A stretch of 21,205 nt of DNA. Origin: a virus. How positions within the stretch are numbered: position 1 is the first letter of the stretch; each line of letters begins with the position of its first letter. Shown here piece by piece: positions 20,434-21,205 of this stretch. The position numbers and the translations under genes were made by a program. The notes beneath the pieces are model-generated. The model saw nothing but the letters and a program-made list of their open reading frames with translations. It searched no databases and was not told the DNA's origin. The DNA lies in the IMG/VR virus record IMGVR_UViG_3300013006_000149, positions 1 to 21,205 of that record; one strand, given 5' to 3'.

Positions 20434-20618
20434 TTAAGTGCACTTTACCGTAAAGTAACTCCAATAAGAACTATATAAAAATTCTGCAAAAAAAATTATA
20501 AAATTTTTTAGCATGCACCTATATAGAAACCAAACGCTTTCTTCTATATGTATAAATTCCCGTACTGGGGTCTATATCCCCATGGGGGTTTCTGAGCCCA
20601 CCTGGGGGTTTTAGAACA
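20434..20618. other. Structured intergenic region without genes
   Basis: No convincing gene is seen. Just after the stop is a hairpin ACTTTAC/GTAAAGT (20442-20456). An A-run and a T-run flank TTATAA near 20490-20510. TATAGAA and TTCTATA flank a 20-nt loop near 20520-20555. A G/C cluster then follows: GGGG (20567-20570) with CCCC (20578-20581), the palindrome CCCCATGGGG, and two copies of TGGGGGTTT. Some of these may end the rightward adhesin transcript or the leftward genes. Confidence 0.5.
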
Positions 20619-20780
20619 CTACTCCTCTTTTAGATACCATGGTCTAGAATTAAAGACCACCTCTTGATCCACATCACCATACCACTTATGTTCACCTTCC
20701 ACATAACGATCTATTTGTTTCTTTCTACTTAAGAAGTACTCCATAGCTGTTAACGTCTTTGTCTCTGTTGTATTATCCAT
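20619..20780 (-). CDS. Small hypothetical protein (53 residues)
   Basis: An open frame from ATG 20780 to a TAG stop encodes an acidic 53-residue protein with a central EYFLSRKKQIDRYVEGEHKW segment and an aromatic C-terminus (FNSRPWYLKEE). It lies 25 nt after the next leftward gene and in line with it, supporting a small operon. Composition is protein-like, but no family or ribosome binding site is recognised. Confidence 0.5.
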   Translation of the reverse strand: MDNTTETKTLTAMEYFLSRKKQIDRYVEGEHKWYGDVDQEVVFNSRPWYLKEE

Positions 20781-20805
20781 TATGATAATGATACAGGATA
20801 ATGTC

Positions 20806-21105
20806 TTAGCTAGCTAGACCTTCATACCGCTTCAATGCCTCATCAATACTGCAACACGTCCATCCAGTAATGCCCCACAGCGATGATCCTGGATAGGTCT
20901 CTGCAGGCTCAATAGTCATACCACCCATCACATAGCCATTATGTCTACCTATCTTAACTACCTCATATACGTTTAGGCTACTACCCTCTCTTGTCTGTTG
21001 GAAGATAGCCCTCTTACCCTCTCTCTTTAATTGCGTATAGACAAAGCCCTTCTTCTTAAACTGCGTTGGTATCGTTTTATATTCTTTAGTCTCTATATTC
21101 ATCAT
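20806..21105 (-). CDS. Conserved phage hypothetical protein
   Basis: A 99-residue protein. The start at 21105 (or 21102) is preferred because the longer frame to 21150 overlaps the upstream gene. Motifs such as YEVVKIGRH, a middle segment PAETYPGSSLWGITGWTC and a final helix (IDEALKRYEGL) are typical of a small, widespread phage protein of unknown function with a P-x-x-E-x-YP...WG-x-x-GWT pattern. It is soluble, with no signal peptide. It lies about 20 nt after a partial leftward gene. Confidence 0.65.
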   Translation of the reverse strand: MMNIETKEYKTIPTQFKKKGFVYTQLKREGKRAIFQQTREGSSLNVYEVVKIGRHNGYVMGGMTIEPAETYPGSSLWGITGWTCCSIDEALKRYEGLAS

Positions 21106-21124
21106 GTGGTATATTGTATAGGGA

Positions 21125-21205
21125 TTAAGCCAACTGCTCAAGCTCTTCACGACGATTGGTATGCATCACCGCACCCTCGGATACATATGACTCCAAAAGA
21201 TGCTC
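21125..21205 (-). CDS. C-terminal end of a leftward gene (partial)
   Basis: An open frame enters from the right edge and stops with TAA at 21125-21127, giving the last 26 residues (ending RREELEQLA). The helical, charged sequence gives no clue to function. It is in line with, and about 20 nt before, the 20806-21105 gene. Confidence 0.55.
   Translation of the reverse strand, partial: EHLLESYVSEGAVMHTNRREELEQLA

Noticed and set aside
1-21205. CRISPR array or insertion sequence
   Set aside because: No regularly spaced direct repeats, transposase or terminal inverted repeats with target duplications were seen.

Overview
The window looks like part of the genome of a T4-like (Straboviridae-type or marine T4-like) tailed myovirus, probably infecting a Gram-negative aquatic bacterium. 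Supporting signs are a gp23-like capsid C-terminus, a gp5-like baseplate spike, a class Ia nrdA/nrdB pair, a T4-type lysozyme, T4-like late promoters (TATAAATA and close variants), and proteins whose N-termini resemble T4 capsid-targeting sequences. The DNA is AT-rich, genes are densely packed on both strands, and I found no tRNA, CRISPR array or insertion sequence. The host cannot be named from the sequence.

Layout. 1-695 holds late rightward genes: the capsid protein end, a terminator and a small unknown protein. 697-4853 is a tightly coupled six-gene leftward operon for 7-deazaguanine DNA modification and nucleotide handling: dpdA, a GART-fold formyltransferase, a GMP reductase, an Nmad1/MazG-like protein, a P-loop kinase and queF. 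4896-7736 is the rightward baseplate spike gene. 7740-13012 runs leftward and carries nrdA-nrdB with small hypotheticals and a coiled-coil membrane protein. 13064-14441 is a rightward tail fibre with an S74 self-cleaving chaperone domain plus a small Lys-rich protein. 14419-16390 runs leftward: lysozyme, a secreted 3D-domain protein, a purine phosphoribosyltransferase and a small protein. 16406-17936 is a patch of small genes on both strands, including a histone H1-like protein. 17991-20433 is a rightward cassette with an LCIB-type carbonic-anhydrase-like protein, a tail-collar protein and a glycine-rich adhesin; the last two share an almost identical N-terminus. 20434-21205 has a structured intergenic stretch and small leftward unknown genes.

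How the genes fit together. DpdA would exchange guanine in DNA for preQ1 made by QueF. The neighbouring formyltransferase suggests the final base is formylated. GMP reductase and the Gpt-like phosphoribosyltransferase could recycle the guanine that is released. NrdAB supplies deoxynucleotides.

Two genome-wide themes stand out. First, a [A/T]TAAATA octamer lies 5 nt (sometimes 6-9 nt) before the start codon of many genes. If it is a T4-type late promoter, transcription would begin at or next to the start codon and give leaderless mRNAs. Second, four proteins, including the lysozyme, begin with 10-12 residues ending in (I/L)xE, as in T4 internal head proteins, so they may be packaged in the capsid. 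All functions are read from motifs by eye; no database search was run.
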